Source: Opitutia bacterium (GTDB taxonomy: Bacteria; Verrucomicrobiota; Verrucomicrobiia; Opitutales; Opitutaceae). Taken from it: 64,000 nt of DNA. Location of the stretch: assembly GCA_016217595.1 (NCBI GenBank), contig JACRHS010000020.1, forward strand, positions 62,001-126,000, written 5' to 3'. A program made the position numbers and the translations under genes. Positions 8,835 to 19,045 of the stretch are shown in pieces; the first letter of the stretch is position 1; each line of letters starts with the position of its first letter. The notes beneath the pieces were generated by a model. The model was not told the DNA's origin. It saw only the letters and a program-made list of their open reading frames with translations, and ran no database searches.

Positions 8835-9659
8835 ATGAAAGTATACGCCACCACCACCGGACTCGTCGTTGAAACCGGCGGACAATTTCTCGCACTCGCA
8901 CCGGCGCTTGATCTCGACGGGCTCTTTAGCGCCGATGATCCCGGCGCCTGGCTGCGCACGGCTTTGTCCGCGGCCCGGACACTCGCCACAGGGCCCGTGC
9001 CCGAGGCGCCCCTACGCTCGCAGGAAGTCTGGGCCGCCGGCGTCACCTATCTGCGCAGCTGCACCGCGCGCATGGCGGAATCGCAGAACGCCGGCGGCGG
9101 CACTTTCTACGACAAAGTCTATCACGCCGCGCGCCCCGAGCTGTTTTTCAAATCCACCGCGCATCGCGTGGCCGCGCCCGGTGCCCCGGTGCGCCTGCGG
9201 CGCGATTCGCGTTGGAACGTGCCCGAACCCGAACTGACCCTCGCACTCAACGCCCGCGGACGCATCTTCGGCTACACCGTCGGAAACGACATGAGCTCGC
9301 GCGACATCGAGGGCGAAAATCCCCTCTACCTCCCGCAGGCCAAGGTCTATGACCGCTCGGCCGCGCTCGGGCCGTGTCTGCTTGTCACCGACACGCCGCC
9401 GCCACCCGGCACGGAGATTCTCCTCGAAATTCATCGCGCGGGCCGGACCGCATTCGCCGGCCAGACGACACTCGGCCAGATCAAGCGCCCGTTCGCCGAA
9501 CTCGCGGAATATTTGTTTCGCGACAACACCTTCCCCCGCGGCTGCCTGCTCATGACCGGCACCGGCATCGTACCGCCCGATAGCTTCACGCTGCAAAGCG
9601 GCGACGAGATTCGCATCACGATTCCGCCCATCGGCACGCTCTGCAACCCCGTCGCCTGA
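8835..9659 (+). CDS. FAH-family 2-keto-3-deoxy-pentonate dehydratase (probable)
   Basis: A 274-residue fumarylacetoacetate hydrolase-superfamily protein. The metal site is visible as the Glu-x-Glu of PEPELTL followed by the GNDMSSRDIEG segment, and the C-terminal GTGIVPP loop is present. The superfamily includes 2-keto-3-deoxy-arabinonate/xylonate dehydratases (Sulfolobus KdaD, Caulobacter XylX), which form 2-oxoglutarate semialdehyde. Here it lies nine bases after the xylanase gene and seven before an aldehyde dehydrogenase, with a xylonate-type dehydratase next. That gives the complete three-step oxidation. This context makes the dehydratase role more likely than fumarylacetoacetate or acylpyruvate hydrolysis. 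Confidence 0.85.
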   Translation: MKVYATTTGLVVETGGQFLALAPALDLDGLFSADDPGAWLRTALSAARTLATGPVPEAPLRSQEVWAAGVTYLRSCTARMAESQNAGGGTFYDKVYHAARPELFFKSTAHRVAAPGAPVRLRRDSRWNVPEPELTLALNARGRIFGYTVGNDMSSRDIEGENPLYLPQAKVYDRSAALGPCLLVTDTPPPPGTEILLEIHRAGRTAFAGQTTLGQIKRPFAELAEYLFRDNTFPRGCLLMTGTGIVPPDSFTLQSGDEIRITIPPIGTLCNPVA

Positions 9660-9666
9660 ACCGTCC

Positions 9667-11262
9667 ATGCACCTCCACGGCTACAGCCTCCTCGCGGGAC
9701 ATCGCGGCGCTCTCGGCGGAGCAACTTTTCGTGCCAGCAATCCCGCCACGGGCGAAACGCTCGCACCCGATTTTCACGAGGCCCTGCCCGCCGAGGCCGA
9801 CGAGGCGGTGAACGCCGCCGCGGTCGCCTTCGCGCAATTCCGTATCGTCGCTCCCGAGATTCGCGCGCGCCTGCTCGAAACCATCGCGGCGGAGATCGAG
9901 GCGCTGGGCGAACCGCTGCTCCAACGCTGCCACGAGGAAACCGCCCTGCCGCTCGCCCGCCTGCGAGGCGAACGCGCCCGCACCTGCGGTCAGCTGCGTC
10001 TGTTCGCCCAGGTCGTGCGCGAAGGCTCATGGGTCGACGCGCGCATCGATCCCGCGCTGCCCGACCGCCAGCCACTGCCGCGGCCGGATGTGCGGCGCAT
10101 GTTGCAACCGCTCGGACCGGTTGTGGTCTTCGGCTCCAGCAATTTTCCCCTGGCGTTTTCCGTCGCCGGGGGCGACACCGCGTCGGCACTCGCCGCCGGC
10201 TGCACGGTCGTCGTAAAAGCTCACCGCTCGCACCCGGGCACCGCGGAGCTCGTCGGTGGCGCCATTAATCGGGCCATCGCCGCGTGCGGTCTGCCGGCGG
10301 GAATTTTCTCTTTGATCCACGGCGGCGGGGCGACCATCGGGCTCGCACTCGTCCGGCACCCGGCGACCACCGCGGTCGGCTTCACCGGCTCGCACGCTGC
10401 GGGCCGGGCCTTGTGCGCCGCCGCAGCGGCCCGGCCGCACCCGATTCCGGTGTTCGCAGAGATGAGCAGTTTGAACCCCGTGTTCCTGATGCCCGGCGCA
10501 CTGCGCGAGCGCGGCCCGGCCATCGCGCAAGGACTCGTCGTGTCGTTCACGCTCGGCGTTGGCCAGTTCTGCACGAAGCCGGGCCTCGTGTTCGCCTGCC
10601 GCAGTCCGGAGACGGAGGCGTTTCTCGCCGCGCTCGCCGCCGCGGTGCGCGCCGCGCCCTGCGCTCCCATGCTCTCCGCCGGCATCCACGCCGCGTTTTT
10701 GGAAAACCGCGCGAGTGTCTCCGCGTTGCCGGGCGTGACCGAACTGGCTGCGGCCTCCACGCCGGCAGCGATGCCGCCAACGCTGGGCTGCCCCAGCATC
10801 GCCGTGGCGACGGCGAAAAATTTTCTACGCACGCCGGCGCTCGCCACGGAAGCTTTCGGGCCGTTCACCGTCGTGGTGCTCGCCGATTCGTTCGATGAAT
10901 TTTCGGCCTGCGCCCACACACTCGCAGGGCAACTCACGGCCACGGTGCACGGCGACGCCGGCGAGCTCGCCGCAGCGCAACCGTTGCTGGAACTGCTGGC
11001 ACAGAAGGCCGGACGGCTTGTGCTCAACGCGTATCCCACCGGCGTCGAGGTCTGCCCGGCGATGCACCATGGAGGGCCTTATCCCGCGACCACCGACGCG
11101 CGCTTCACGTCGGTCGGCACGGCGGCGCTGCTCCGGTTTGCGCGCCCGGTCTGCTACCAAGGTTTTCCAGCGGCGCTCCTGCCACCGGCGCTGCGCGATG
11201 AAAATCCGCTCGGGTTGTGGCGGCTCGTGAACGGCTCCCTCAGTCGCGACGCCCTCGCCTGA
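9667..11262 (+). CDS. NADP-type aldehyde dehydrogenase, probable 2-oxoglutarate semialdehyde dehydrogenase
   Basis: A 531-residue aldehyde dehydrogenase. The cofactor region [16 protein letters not shown] (155-170) and [11 protein letters not shown], the general base Glu 265 (FAEMSSLNP) and the catalytic Cys 302 ([10 protein letters not shown]) are all present. The short EMSSLNP and QFCTKPGLV stretches are typical of the subgroup oxidising 2,5-dioxopentanoate (2-oxoglutarate semialdehyde). It would complete the Weimberg-type route by producing 2-oxoglutarate for the TCA cycle. The following dehydratase starts two bases after its stop. Confidence 0.92.
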   Translation: MHLHGYSLLAGHRGALGGATFRASNPATGETLAPDFHEALPAEADEAVNAAAVAFAQFRIVAPEIRARLLETIAAEIEALGEPLLQRCHEETALPLARLRGERARTCGQLRLFAQVVREGSWVDARIDPALPDRQPLPRPDVRRMLQPLGPVVVFGSSNFPLAFSVAGGDTASALAAGCTVVVKAHRSHPGTAELVGGAINRAIAACGLPAGIFSLIHGGGATIGLALVRHPATTAVGFTGSHAAGRALCAAAAARPHPIPVFAEMSSLNPVFLMPGALRERGPAIAQGLVVSFTLGVGQFCTKPGLVFACRSPETEAFLAALAAAVRAAPCAPMLSAGIHAAFLENRASVSALPGVTELAAASTPAAMPPTLGCPSIAVATAKNFLRTPALATEAFGPFTVVVLADSFDEFSACAHTLAGQLTATVHGDAGELAAAQPLLELLAQKAGRLVLNAYPTGVEVCPAMHHGGPYPATTDARFTSVGTAALLRFARPVCYQGFPAALLPPALRDENPLGLWRLVNGSLSRDALA

Positions 11263-11264
11263 CC

Positions 11265-13214
11265 ATGTCCGCACCCGCGTTTCTCGATTCCGACGATCCG
11301 GAAATCTACACGTTGCGCACCACCGCACCGGGGCCGGCGGGCCGTCTGCCTCTCGATGCCGCAATGCTGCGCGCCGCGCCCAGCGGTCATATTTTTGGGC
11401 TGACGCAGAACGCCGGCATGGGTTGGGACCCGCACAAACTGCTCGGCAAAGAGGTGCTGATCCTCAGCACGCAGGGCGGCCTGCGCGCGCCGGACGGCAC
11501 GCCCGTCGCGCTCGGCTACCACACCGGACACTGGGAAGTCGGCCTGCTCATGGAAGAAACCGCGCGCACCCTGTCCGCCCACGGCGCGATTCCGTTCGCC
11601 GGCTATTGCAGCGATCCGTGCGACGGACGCACCAACGGCACGAGCGGCATGCTCGACAGTTTGCCGTATCGCAACGATGCCGCCCTCGTGTTGCGCCGGC
11701 TGATCCGCTCGCTGCCAACGTGTCGCGCGGTGCTCGGCATCGCCACCTGCGACAAGGGGCTTCCGGCGATGCTCATGGCGCTGGCCGGCACGGGCAACCT
11801 GCCCGCGGTGCTCGTGCCGGGCGGCGTCACGCTGCTGGCCGAGGAGGCCGAGGACACCGCCAGAGTGCAGACGCTCGGGGCGCGTTTCGCTCACGGAGAA
11901 ATTTCCTTCGATTACGCCGTGGAGATGGGCTGCCGGGCCTGCGGTTCGCCGGGCGGCGGTTGCCAGTTTTTGGGTACGGCGGCGACCTGTCAGGTGGTGG
12001 CCGAGGCGCTCGGACTGGCGTTGCCGCACGCCGCACTCAGTCCCTCGGGGGCGCCGATCTGGCGCGATCTCGCGCGGCGCTCGGCCCGGGCGGCGCTGGC
12101 ACTGGAGCAACGCAGCCTCACCACCGCCGACATTCTCACCGAGGCGGCGCTGCACAACGCGATGGTGCTCCACGCGGCATTCGGCGGCTCGACCAATCTC
12201 ATTCTGCATCTGCCCGCCATCGCCCACGCCGCCGGGTTGCGGCGCCCGACCGTCGTGGATTGGGCGCGTCTCAACCGCCAGGTGCCGCGCCTCGTGGATG
12301 TGTTGCCCAACGGCCCGACGCACTATGCGACCGTGCAAGTCTTCCTCGCGGGGGGCGTGCCCGAGGTGATGCTCGCGTTGCGCGAGCTGGGCCTGCTGCG
12401 TCTCGATGCGCTCACGGTCAGCGGCCAGACGCTCGGCGAGAATCTCGCGTGGTGGGAAAACTCGCCGCGCCGCGCCCGCCTGCGCGCAAAGCTGCGCGAA
12501 CTCGACGGCATCGATCCGGACCGCGTCATCCTCCGGCCCGCGGCAGCCCGGGCGGCCGGACTCACCAGCACGGTGACATTTTTGCGCGGCAATCTCGCGC
12601 CGGAGGGCGCGCTCGTGAAGAGCACCGCCATCGCGCGCGAGTTGCTCGATGCCGATGGCATTTACCGGCATGAAGGCCCGGCGCGCGTCTTCACCACCGA
12701 AGCGGCGGCCATCGCGGCAATCAAGTCCACCGCGGCTGATGCCGTGCGCCCGGGAGAAGTTGTCGTGCTCGCTGGTCTCGGGCCGGCGTTGGGCATGCCC
12801 GAGACTTACCAAGTGACGTCTGCGCTCAAGTATTTGTCCTTCGGCCAGCGTGTGCCGCTGTTGACCGACGGGCGCTTCTCCGGCGTCTCCACCGGTGCGT
12901 GCATCGGACACATCAGCCCCGAGGCGCGCGCGGGCGGACCGCTCGGGCGGCTGCGCGATGGCGACATCGTCTGCATCCACATCGACACGCGGGCACTGGA
13001 GGGAACGATGGACGTGGTTTCGCTCACGCCCGAAGAGCTCGCCGCGCGATCGCCGCACCCGCAGCTCGCCGACGGCCTGGCTGTGCCCGCCGACACGCGC
13101 CTCTGGGCGGCACTGCAAAACGCGAGCGGCGGCAGCTGGGGCGGCTGCGTGTACGATGCGGACCGGATCGCCCGCCTGCTCGCCCGCGGACTCGCCGCCG
13201 AGCGCGCGGAGTGA
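11265..13214 (+). CDS. yjhG: Aldonate dehydratase, YjhG/YagF type (D-xylonate dehydratase)
   Basis: A 649-residue IlvD/Edd-superfamily dehydratase. The reading matches E. coli YjhG closely from memory: start region DIYTxRT, then PSGxxFGxTxNAGMGW, [33 protein letters not shown], and the C-terminal SGGxWxGCxYD. The iron-sulfur ligands would be Cys 119, Cys 162 and Cys 233. It converts D-xylonate (or a related pentonate) to 2-keto-3-deoxy-pentonate. The ATG at 11265 follows the dehydrogenase stop by two bases. It is the last gene of the run and converges with the hybrid kinase. No xylose dehydrogenase or lactonase of the usual kinds is seen here, so the pentonate may be imported or made elsewhere. 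Confidence 0.94.
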   Translation: MSAPAFLDSDDPEIYTLRTTAPGPAGRLPLDAAMLRAAPSGHIFGLTQNAGMGWDPHKLLGKEVLILSTQGGLRAPDGTPVALGYHTGHWEVGLLMEETARTLSAHGAIPFAGYCSDPCDGRTNGTSGMLDSLPYRNDAALVLRRLIRSLPTCRAVLGIATCDKGLPAMLMALAGTGNLPAVLVPGGVTLLAEEAEDTARVQTLGARFAHGEISFDYAVEMGCRACGSPGGGCQFLGTAATCQVVAEALGLALPHAALSPSGAPIWRDLARRSARAALALEQRSLTTADILTEAALHNAMVLHAAFGGSTNLILHLPAIAHAAGLRRPTVVDWARLNRQVPRLVDVLPNGPTHYATVQVFLAGGVPEVMLALRELGLLRLDALTVSGQTLGENLAWWENSPRRARLRAKLRELDGIDPDRVILRPAAARAAGLTSTVTFLRGNLAPEGALVKSTAIARELLDADGIYRHEGPARVFTTEAAAIAAIKSTAADAVRPGEVVVLAGLGPALGMPETYQVTSALKYLSFGQRVPLLTDGRFSGVSTGACIGHISPEARAGGPLGRLRDGDIVCIHIDTRALEGTMDVVSLTPEELAARSPHPQLADGLAVPADTRLWAALQNASGGSWGGCVYDADRIARLLARGLAAERAE

Positions 13215-13232
13215 CACCCGCATCGCCCCAGT

Positions 13233-15902
13233 TCAACGCCCTGCAAGACAACGGCGGATGCTTCGGGCGAGACTTTCGAGCTGATAGGGTTTCGCCAGCA
13301 GCGTGATGCCGTCCTCGGCCAGACGGTTGCTCGAGACCAGATCCAACGAGTAGCCGCTGGAGATAAGCACCTTCAATCCGGGGTGAATCCGGCGCAGCTC
13401 CTGCGCCAGTTCCAAGCCCGTCATGCCACCCGGCATGATCATGTCGGAGATGAGCAAATCGACCGCCGTCGAGGGCTGGCCGTACAATTGCAGCGCAGCG
13501 GGACCGCTGCCGGCCTCGAGCACGCGATAACCCCAACGTTCGAGTCCGAGCACGAGCGCGCGGCGGATGTTCACCTCGTCCTCCACCAACAAAATGGTCT
13601 CGCGCCCCCGCAACTGTGCCTCGGGTTGCGCGGCCGCCGTCGCCGCGTTGGGCGCACTGGCCACGGGAAAACGAATCGTGAACGTGGTGCCGCGACCGAG
13701 TGCACTATCCACGGTGATCCAGCCGTTGTGCTGCGCCACGATGCCATGCACCGTGGCCAGGCCGAGACCGGTGCCTTTGCCGACCGGCTTCGTGGTGAAG
13801 AACGGATCGAAAATACGCGCCACCGTCTCGGGCGCCATGCCGCTGCCCGTATCGGAAACCGCAAGCGTGATGAAGCTCCCAGCCCGCAATGCCGGATCGG
13901 CCGCCGCCCGCGCCGGGGAAATTTCCTCGGGAGCAAGCCTGATGGTTAATTTGCCGCCGCGGGGCATGGCATCGCGGGCGTTGATGGATAGGTTGAGGAG
14001 CACTTGATCGATCATGCCCTCATCGGCCTCCACCGGCGGCAAACCGGGATTCCCGTCGAACTCCAACTGGATGTTTTCTCCGAGCAACCGCTGCAGCATC
14101 CGGAGTGATTGCGTCACCAGCTCGTGGAGATTGACCTCTTTCATTTCGAGCACGGAACGCCGGCTGAACATCAACAACTGGCGGGTGATGTTCGCCGCCC
14201 GGCGCGCCTCCAGCACCAGTTCGGCGAGGATGGTTTTCGCCTCGGGACTCACGTTTTCGTCCTCCAGCAGGAGATCGAGATGGATCAAAATTGCGGCCAG
14301 AATATTATTAAAATCGTGCGCGATGCCGCCGGTCAGCTGCCCCACCGCCTCCATCTTTTGGGCCTGCCGCAACTGTTGCTCCATCTCCACCCGGGACGTG
14401 CAATCGTAGATCACGCCCGTCCAGCACGGCGGCCGCCCCGGATGCAACGCCGGTTGCGCTTCGATGTGCAGCCAGCGCGTGGTGCCGCGGATGCTGGCCC
14501 GACCCTCCCAGCGGAAAGGCAATTGTCGCGCGATCTTGTCGGTGTGCAGTTGCGCGAAGACCTCCCGATCCTCCGGGTGGATGATCGCAAAGATCGCTTG
14601 CGCATCCGCCAGGGCGGCGACCCGTGACACTCCCGTGATTTCGCTCACTCGGTCGCTGACGTATTCAAACCGCAGCGCCTGCTCCGGCCCCAAGCTCAGC
14701 CGGTAAACGCCGAGCGGCACGCTCGACACCAGTTCCTCATACAGCTGGCGGCTCTCCTCCAGCGCCGCCGTGGCCCGGCGCTGCTCGGTGACATCGCGCA
14801 CCACCAGTTGCAACGCCGGCTCGCCGAGATGGACAAAGGTCGAGAGCGCCAGCTCCGCATCGAGCACCGTGCCATCGAGCCGCAACAATTGCGCCGACCA
14901 GATGGGGCTCGGCGCTCCCGCGGCGAGCACCGCGCGTTCGCGCTCCTGCAACATCTCGCGGCTGTCGGGATGCACTCGCTCAAGGAGCGGTTGACCGAGC
15001 AGCTCCTCGGCCTTGCGCGCCCCGAGCAAAGCCAGCGTGGCGTCGTTAACCACCGTCAACTTTCCGTCCTGATACACGAGGATCGGCACGGGCGCGCTGC
15101 TCACCAAATGCCGGTACTTGGTTTCACTCACGCGGAGCAAATGCGCCGCGCGCAGCCGGGCGGAGAACTGCCGCCAGACTTTGCGTTGCACCCACCAGAT
15201 GATCGCCGCCCCCAGACCGCCGAGAAACAAATACACCACACCGTAATTCAAGACCGCGCTCCGCGCCATCTGGTCATACTTGGTCATGGGCACGGAGACG
15301 CTGATGCCTCCCCGAATCTCCCCCTCGCTGTAACCTTGGGCGCCGTGACACTTCAGGCACGACGGTTCGACCCGCATCGGCCGCATGTAACGCAGATGAT
15401 CCTGGCCATCGAGCCGCACGATGGCGCTGACCTCGGGCACACCTTTATCGAAAGCACGCAAAGCCTCGGTTTCCCACTCATCCGGTTTATTCTCCGGCCG
15501 CATCGGATTCAGGCTGGTGATATGCCCGCGCACGCCATAATCGCCATGATCCATCTGATGCACCTGCCGGGTCATGTACGCGGGATTAACCAGCGTAAGC
15601 TCCTTCCCGTTCGCGGTGACGATATCGCGATCGGGCACGTTGAGGTGGGGGTTGGGTGGCGATTTCTCGGTCGGCCGAACATAGACGCCGCCGAGCGATG
15701 AAGCCCACCGACGGTAAACCAGATCTTTGTTGTGACTGGACACGGCCTCCAGCCGCGCCAGCGCGACCCGCTGGTGGTCGATCTCATGCAACTGCCAGCC
15801 CAGCGCCGCCAACACCACCGTGCACCATGCGACAATCAACACCCAGCCCCCGCCGCGGCGCATGGCGGGCATAACCACGCTCGTAGCGTGTTGGGGCGTC
15901 AT
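13233..15902 (-). CDS. Hybrid sensor histidine kinase with DUF3365-like CxxCH sensor domain
   Basis: An 889-residue membrane kinase. A first helix spans about 20-38. A periplasmic domain (40-215) carries CLKCH at 182-186, as in DUF3365/Tll0287-type c-heme sensors. A second helix spans about 220-237. Two PAS domains (about 258-375 and 385-505) follow, then a HisKA with His 529 (GGIAHDFNN), a HATPase with DTGSGM and GKGTGLGL motifs, and a C-terminal receiver with Asp 820 (ISDMIMPGG). It likely senses redox state or a gas through covalently bound heme and passes phosphate to an unlinked regulator. It is convergent with the pentonate operon and stands alone. Confidence 0.92.
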   Translation of the reverse strand: MTPQHATSVVMPAMRRGGGWVLIVAWCTVVLAALGWQLHEIDHQRVALARLEAVSSHNKDLVYRRWASSLGGVYVRPTEKSPPNPHLNVPDRDIVTANGKELTLVNPAYMTRQVHQMDHGDYGVRGHITSLNPMRPENKPDEWETEALRAFDKGVPEVSAIVRLDGQDHLRYMRPMRVEPSCLKCHGAQGYSEGEIRGGISVSVPMTKYDQMARSAVLNYGVVYLFLGGLGAAIIWWVQRKVWRQFSARLRAAHLLRVSETKYRHLVSSAPVPILVYQDGKLTVVNDATLALLGARKAEELLGQPLLERVHPDSREMLQERERAVLAAGAPSPIWSAQLLRLDGTVLDAELALSTFVHLGEPALQLVVRDVTEQRRATAALEESRQLYEELVSSVPLGVYRLSLGPEQALRFEYVSDRVSEITGVSRVAALADAQAIFAIIHPEDREVFAQLHTDKIARQLPFRWEGRASIRGTTRWLHIEAQPALHPGRPPCWTGVIYDCTSRVEMEQQLRQAQKMEAVGQLTGGIAHDFNNILAAILIHLDLLLEDENVSPEAKTILAELVLEARRAANITRQLLMFSRRSVLEMKEVNLHELVTQSLRMLQRLLGENIQLEFDGNPGLPPVEADEGMIDQVLLNLSINARDAMPRGGKLTIRLAPEEISPARAAADPALRAGSFITLAVSDTGSGMAPETVARIFDPFFTTKPVGKGTGLGLATVHGIVAQHNGWITVDSALGRGTTFTIRFPVASAPNAATAAAQPEAQLRGRETILLVEDEVNIRRALVLGLERWGYRVLEAGSGPAALQLYGQPSTAVDLLISDMIMPGGMTGLELAQELRRIHPGLKVLISSGYSLDLVSSNRLAEDGITLLAKPYQLESLARSIRRCLAGR

Positions 15903-15988
15903 GAGATGAGGCTAACCGGCGCCGATGATCGGTCAACGCCGATATCCCCCGCGCGCGCGGACAGTCACGCCCTCCAGCCAAACAAGCC

Positions 15989-16864
15989 TCAGGCAACCTG
16001 CGCCAGGGCCGGGTAGGTGAAGAGGAAGAAGTGGACCGTGTTGAGGGCGAAATGCGCGAGGATGCTCGCCTCGATCCGCTGCGTGCGCTGGTAGATCCAG
16101 CCGTAGCCGAGCCCGGCGACCGTCGCGAGCAACACGTAGCGCGCTCCGCCCGCGGCATGCGCGAGGCCAAAGACCACCGCCGCCAGCACGAGCGCATACA
16201 TCGCGCCGCGCGATGTCGCTTTCCAGAAGCGTTGCAACTGCGCCTGCACGAACCCCCGAAACAGCGCCTCCTCGGCCACGCAGGTGAAAAGGAGGTTCAC
16301 GCCGAGCCACAGCCAGCTCTCCGCCGGGAATTTCGGGGCGAAGCGCACATAGCCTGCCGCCAGCGAGAGTGCCAGCAACACGACGATCAAACCCACCGCG
16401 CGCGGCGCAGCGATGGCGAGCATGGTCCGCCACTCGCGCCAATGCGCGATCCGCGCATGGCACCAGCCGAGCAGACACAGCCCGACCAGCGTTTTGTCGT
16501 AGTTGAGATAGAGGGTGAACGGAATCGCGTCCGGACTGAACCGCACAGCCGCTATCACACACGGATTGCGGAAGCCCGGCACGCGATGGAGCATCAGCCC
16601 TGTCGCCAGAATCAGGATGCCAACCGCGGCGACCGCGATTTGTGTTCGACCCGCCGTCGGGCGCGAAAACGCATACGTCGCCGCCGCGAAACCTGCGATG
16701 CCGATCAAGCCGACCGGCGCAACGATGCCCGCGAGGAGCGCCGCCCCCAACGAGGCCGCGCCCACCCCCAGCCAGAGATGGCGGCGCCACCCGTGCGTCG
16801 ACGCCCCGCCCCCGAACCAGAGCGAAACCACCGCCAGCGCCAACAGCGTGTAGGTCGGAATCAT
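15989..16864 (-). CDS. CPBP-family intramembrane protease (Abi/CAAX-type)
   Basis: A 291-residue protein with about eight membrane helices. The family's catalytic motifs are clear: EEALFR at 198-203 (Glu 198, Glu 199, Arg 203), FGLAH with His 236, and HFALN with His 271. Relatives are glutamic-type intramembrane proteases used for peptide maturation or self-protection, and many have unknown substrates. It is separated by 86 bases from the upstream hybrid kinase start and by 54 bases from the acyl-CoA dehydrogenase end. No bacteriocin precursor is visible nearby, so the substrate cannot be named. Confidence 0.88.
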   Translation of the reverse strand: MIPTYTLLALAVVSLWFGGGASTHGWRRHLWLGVGAASLGAALLAGIVAPVGLIGIAGFAAATYAFSRPTAGRTQIAVAAVGILILATGLMLHRVPGFRNPCVIAAVRFSPDAIPFTLYLNYDKTLVGLCLLGWCHARIAHWREWRTMLAIAAPRAVGLIVVLLALSLAAGYVRFAPKFPAESWLWLGVNLLFTCVAEEALFRGFVQAQLQRFWKATSRGAMYALVLAAVVFGLAHAAGGARYVLLATVAGLGYGWIYQRTQRIEASILAHFALNTVHFFLFTYPALAQVA

Positions 16865-16918
16865 GGGGCGCGGCAGTCAGTCGTCATGGCCACTGCGCTC
16901 GCGCCCCACACCGGCAAC

Positions 16919-19045
16919 TCACACCGGGTAATCCAGCGCCTCGGGGATCATCACCTGCACGAGCGCTTCGGCGGCGCGATCCTTGGCGAGGCGGCTGCCC
17001 GCGAGACAGGCGTCGACCTTCAGGCGGAGCTTGGCAAACGCCTCCAGCGCCGGCGCGCCCGCGCCACCACAACAACCGGTGTCGCCGCAGCAGCTCTCGA
17101 CCGCATTGAAGCCGTAAACGAGTTCCGCGCAGATCCGCGCGGCTTCGCCGGCGGCGCTCGCCGCCTGCACTGCGGCCAGGTCGCTAAAGAAGTTGACGTA
17201 ACCCGCCAGGCCTTCGGCCACCGTTGCGCTGTCCTTGCCCTTCTCCTCCAGCTCAAGCACGTCGAGGATCTGGTGGCGCGAGGCGAGCAGCCAGCACAAC
17301 GCGTCGCAGAGCGGGAAGACCACGCCGTGGCGGTTGCTGGAAAATAGTTTCGCGCCGGTGGCGTCCTTGGCGGTCTGCAAGTGGCCGAGGCTCCAGAGCC
17401 AGAGCTCCATGCCGTTGGCGAGGGTGCACGCGCCCAGCTCGGGTTTGCGGACGGCGATGGCGCGCAGTTCGTCGATCCACACGCGGAAGCAGGCGAGGAA
17501 GACCTCGCTCGCCATCGTCATCGAAATCTGGCGACGCTGCACGGCCTCGGGCCCCTCGTAGGTGGCCTCCAGTTGGGCGTCCATCCACTTGTGGCCGAGG
17601 AATCCGGGGCAATCCTCGGTGATGCCGTAACCGCCCATGAGGGCGACGGCCTCGCGCATGACCGTCGCGCCGTGACCGGTGTTCCACAGCTTGGTCGCCG
17701 GGCAGAGGACGTTGGCCTGCGCGTCGAGCACGAGATATTGCACGAGCGGATCGGCCTTGAGCGCCTCGTAACGCGCCGCGTCGCGCGTGGCGGCGGGCTG
17801 GGCGTCGAGCGCGATGAATTCGAGCGCCTGCTTGGACAGCGCGCGGAACGCCTTCATCTGCGCCATGCCGGAGGTGATGCCCTGCTCGGCAAACTTGGCG
17901 TCCTTCACCTTCTCCAGCGGGTCGAGCTGGTCGAAGAGACGCGCGGTGGCCATGCCGAGCGACGAGGCCGCCTCGCCCGTGGCCCAGACATCGACGAGCC
18001 GCTGGAGGCAGTCTTCCTTCTGCTGGAGGCCGAGGTCGAAACGCGGCGTGCCGGGGTTGACGCTGGCCGCTCCGCGGAAACGCGTGCGCTGATAACGGAT
18101 GACCGGCTCCACGGCGGAGAGCAGTTTCGCGGCGGTCATGATGCCGACGGTCACACGCGTGCGGCGGAAAACGGCCTCGATGATCTCGCCGTGCGAGTAA
18201 TTGGGGATGATTACGCCGTCCTTCACCGTGTAGCCGCCGATGATGCGGCTGGCGGGCACGGTCATGTTGAACACAGGATCGTGCGTGGAGGAGAGCTGGT
18301 GCACCATCTTGTGCGTGGGCGCGCCGCGATCGAAGACGCCCGGATCGGTATTCTCGACGATAACCATGCAGCTCGACTTGATGCGCGGATCGGCGCTCTC
18401 GACCGCGACGGTCGAGAAGTTGGCGAAGCCCATGTTGGTGATGAAACGGGCGCGCTTGTCGACGTGGAGCATCGGCTCCTGCCCGTCTTTCCAATCGGAG
18501 ACGCGGACCTTGCCACACAGCAGGCCGGTCTCGACGCCGACGTAGGGCAACGGTTCCGTGAGCGAAAACGCGCCGCGCCAGACCTTGGCCGGATCGCCGC
18601 CCGGCGTGGGCACGCAACGGCTCATGTAGTAATCGCGCTGCTCCTTCGTGCCGCGCTCGTGGATGGGCGAGAGCGCGAGGTTGCCGGCGAGCGAACCGGT
18701 GGCGGCGCCGGCGTCGACCCAGGCGAGCTCCAGCGCGACGAGGGCGAGCACAAGGTTCTTCGGCCCCTCGATGAAGCCGCCCTGGTGCGGGTCCATGAAA
18801 CAGGTGGTGATGCCGGCGTCGTCGTACGCCTTGAGCAACTGGTTTTTCTGTTCGGTCCAGTCATGGCTGTTGCGCGCGCCCTCGGCGACAAGCCGGGCCA
18901 CCACGCCGCGGGCCACGCCCCGGGTGGATTGCACGAGCATCTGGATATCGTAGCGGTCCTGGAAACGCCACATGACCTGGCGGACGTCGTCGCCGGGCAG
19001 CGTCTTGAGGGTCTCTCGGGCGGAGGGAGCGGAGTTTTGAGCCAT
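16919..19045 (-). CDS. Large acyl-CoA dehydrogenase-family flavoprotein
   Basis: A 708-residue protein, much longer than the 380-residue core family. The FAD/substrate segments FSLTEP and NYSHGEIIEAVFRRTR are present. The C-terminal dehydrogenase half holds GHGATVMREAVALMGGYGITED and the catalytic-type Glu in YEGPE. An extra C-terminal helical domain follows, as in very-long-chain enzymes. Near the end is a cysteine cluster, ESCCGDTGCC, unusual for the family. ATG 19045 was chosen over a TTG at 19084. No thiolase, hydratase or ETF gene is adjacent, so the pathway is not evident. Confidence 0.85.
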   Translation of the reverse strand: MAQNSAPSARETLKTLPGDDVRQVMWRFQDRYDIQMLVQSTRGVARGVVARLVAEGARNSHDWTEQKNQLLKAYDDAGITTCFMDPHQGGFIEGPKNLVLALVALELAWVDAGAATGSLAGNLALSPIHERGTKEQRDYYMSRCVPTPGGDPAKVWRGAFSLTEPLPYVGVETGLLCGKVRVSDWKDGQEPMLHVDKRARFITNMGFANFSTVAVESADPRIKSSCMVIVENTDPGVFDRGAPTHKMVHQLSSTHDPVFNMTVPASRIIGGYTVKDGVIIPNYSHGEIIEAVFRRTRVTVGIMTAAKLLSAVEPVIRYQRTRFRGAASVNPGTPRFDLGLQQKEDCLQRLVDVWATGEAASSLGMATARLFDQLDPLEKVKDAKFAEQGITSGMAQMKAFRALSKQALEFIALDAQPAATRDAARYEALKADPLVQYLVLDAQANVLCPATKLWNTGHGATVMREAVALMGGYGITEDCPGFLGHKWMDAQLEATYEGPEAVQRRQISMTMASEVFLACFRVWIDELRAIAVRKPELGACTLANGMELWLWSLGHLQTAKDATGAKLFSSNRHGVVFPLCDALCWLLASRHQILDVLELEEKGKDSATVAEGLAGYVNFFSDLAAVQAASAAGEAARICAELVYGFNAVESCCGDTGCCGGAGAPALEAFAKLRLKVDACLAGSRLAKDRAAEALVQVMIPEALDYPV

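Noticed and set aside
11154-13223. 689-residue minus-strand frame opposite the pentonate dehydratase
   Set aside because: Composition is that of an antisense shadow; the plus strand matches YjhG along its full length.
15989-16864. Bacteriocin immunity or maturation system around the CPBP protease
   Set aside because: No precursor peptide, radical SAM enzyme or exporter gene adjoins the protease.
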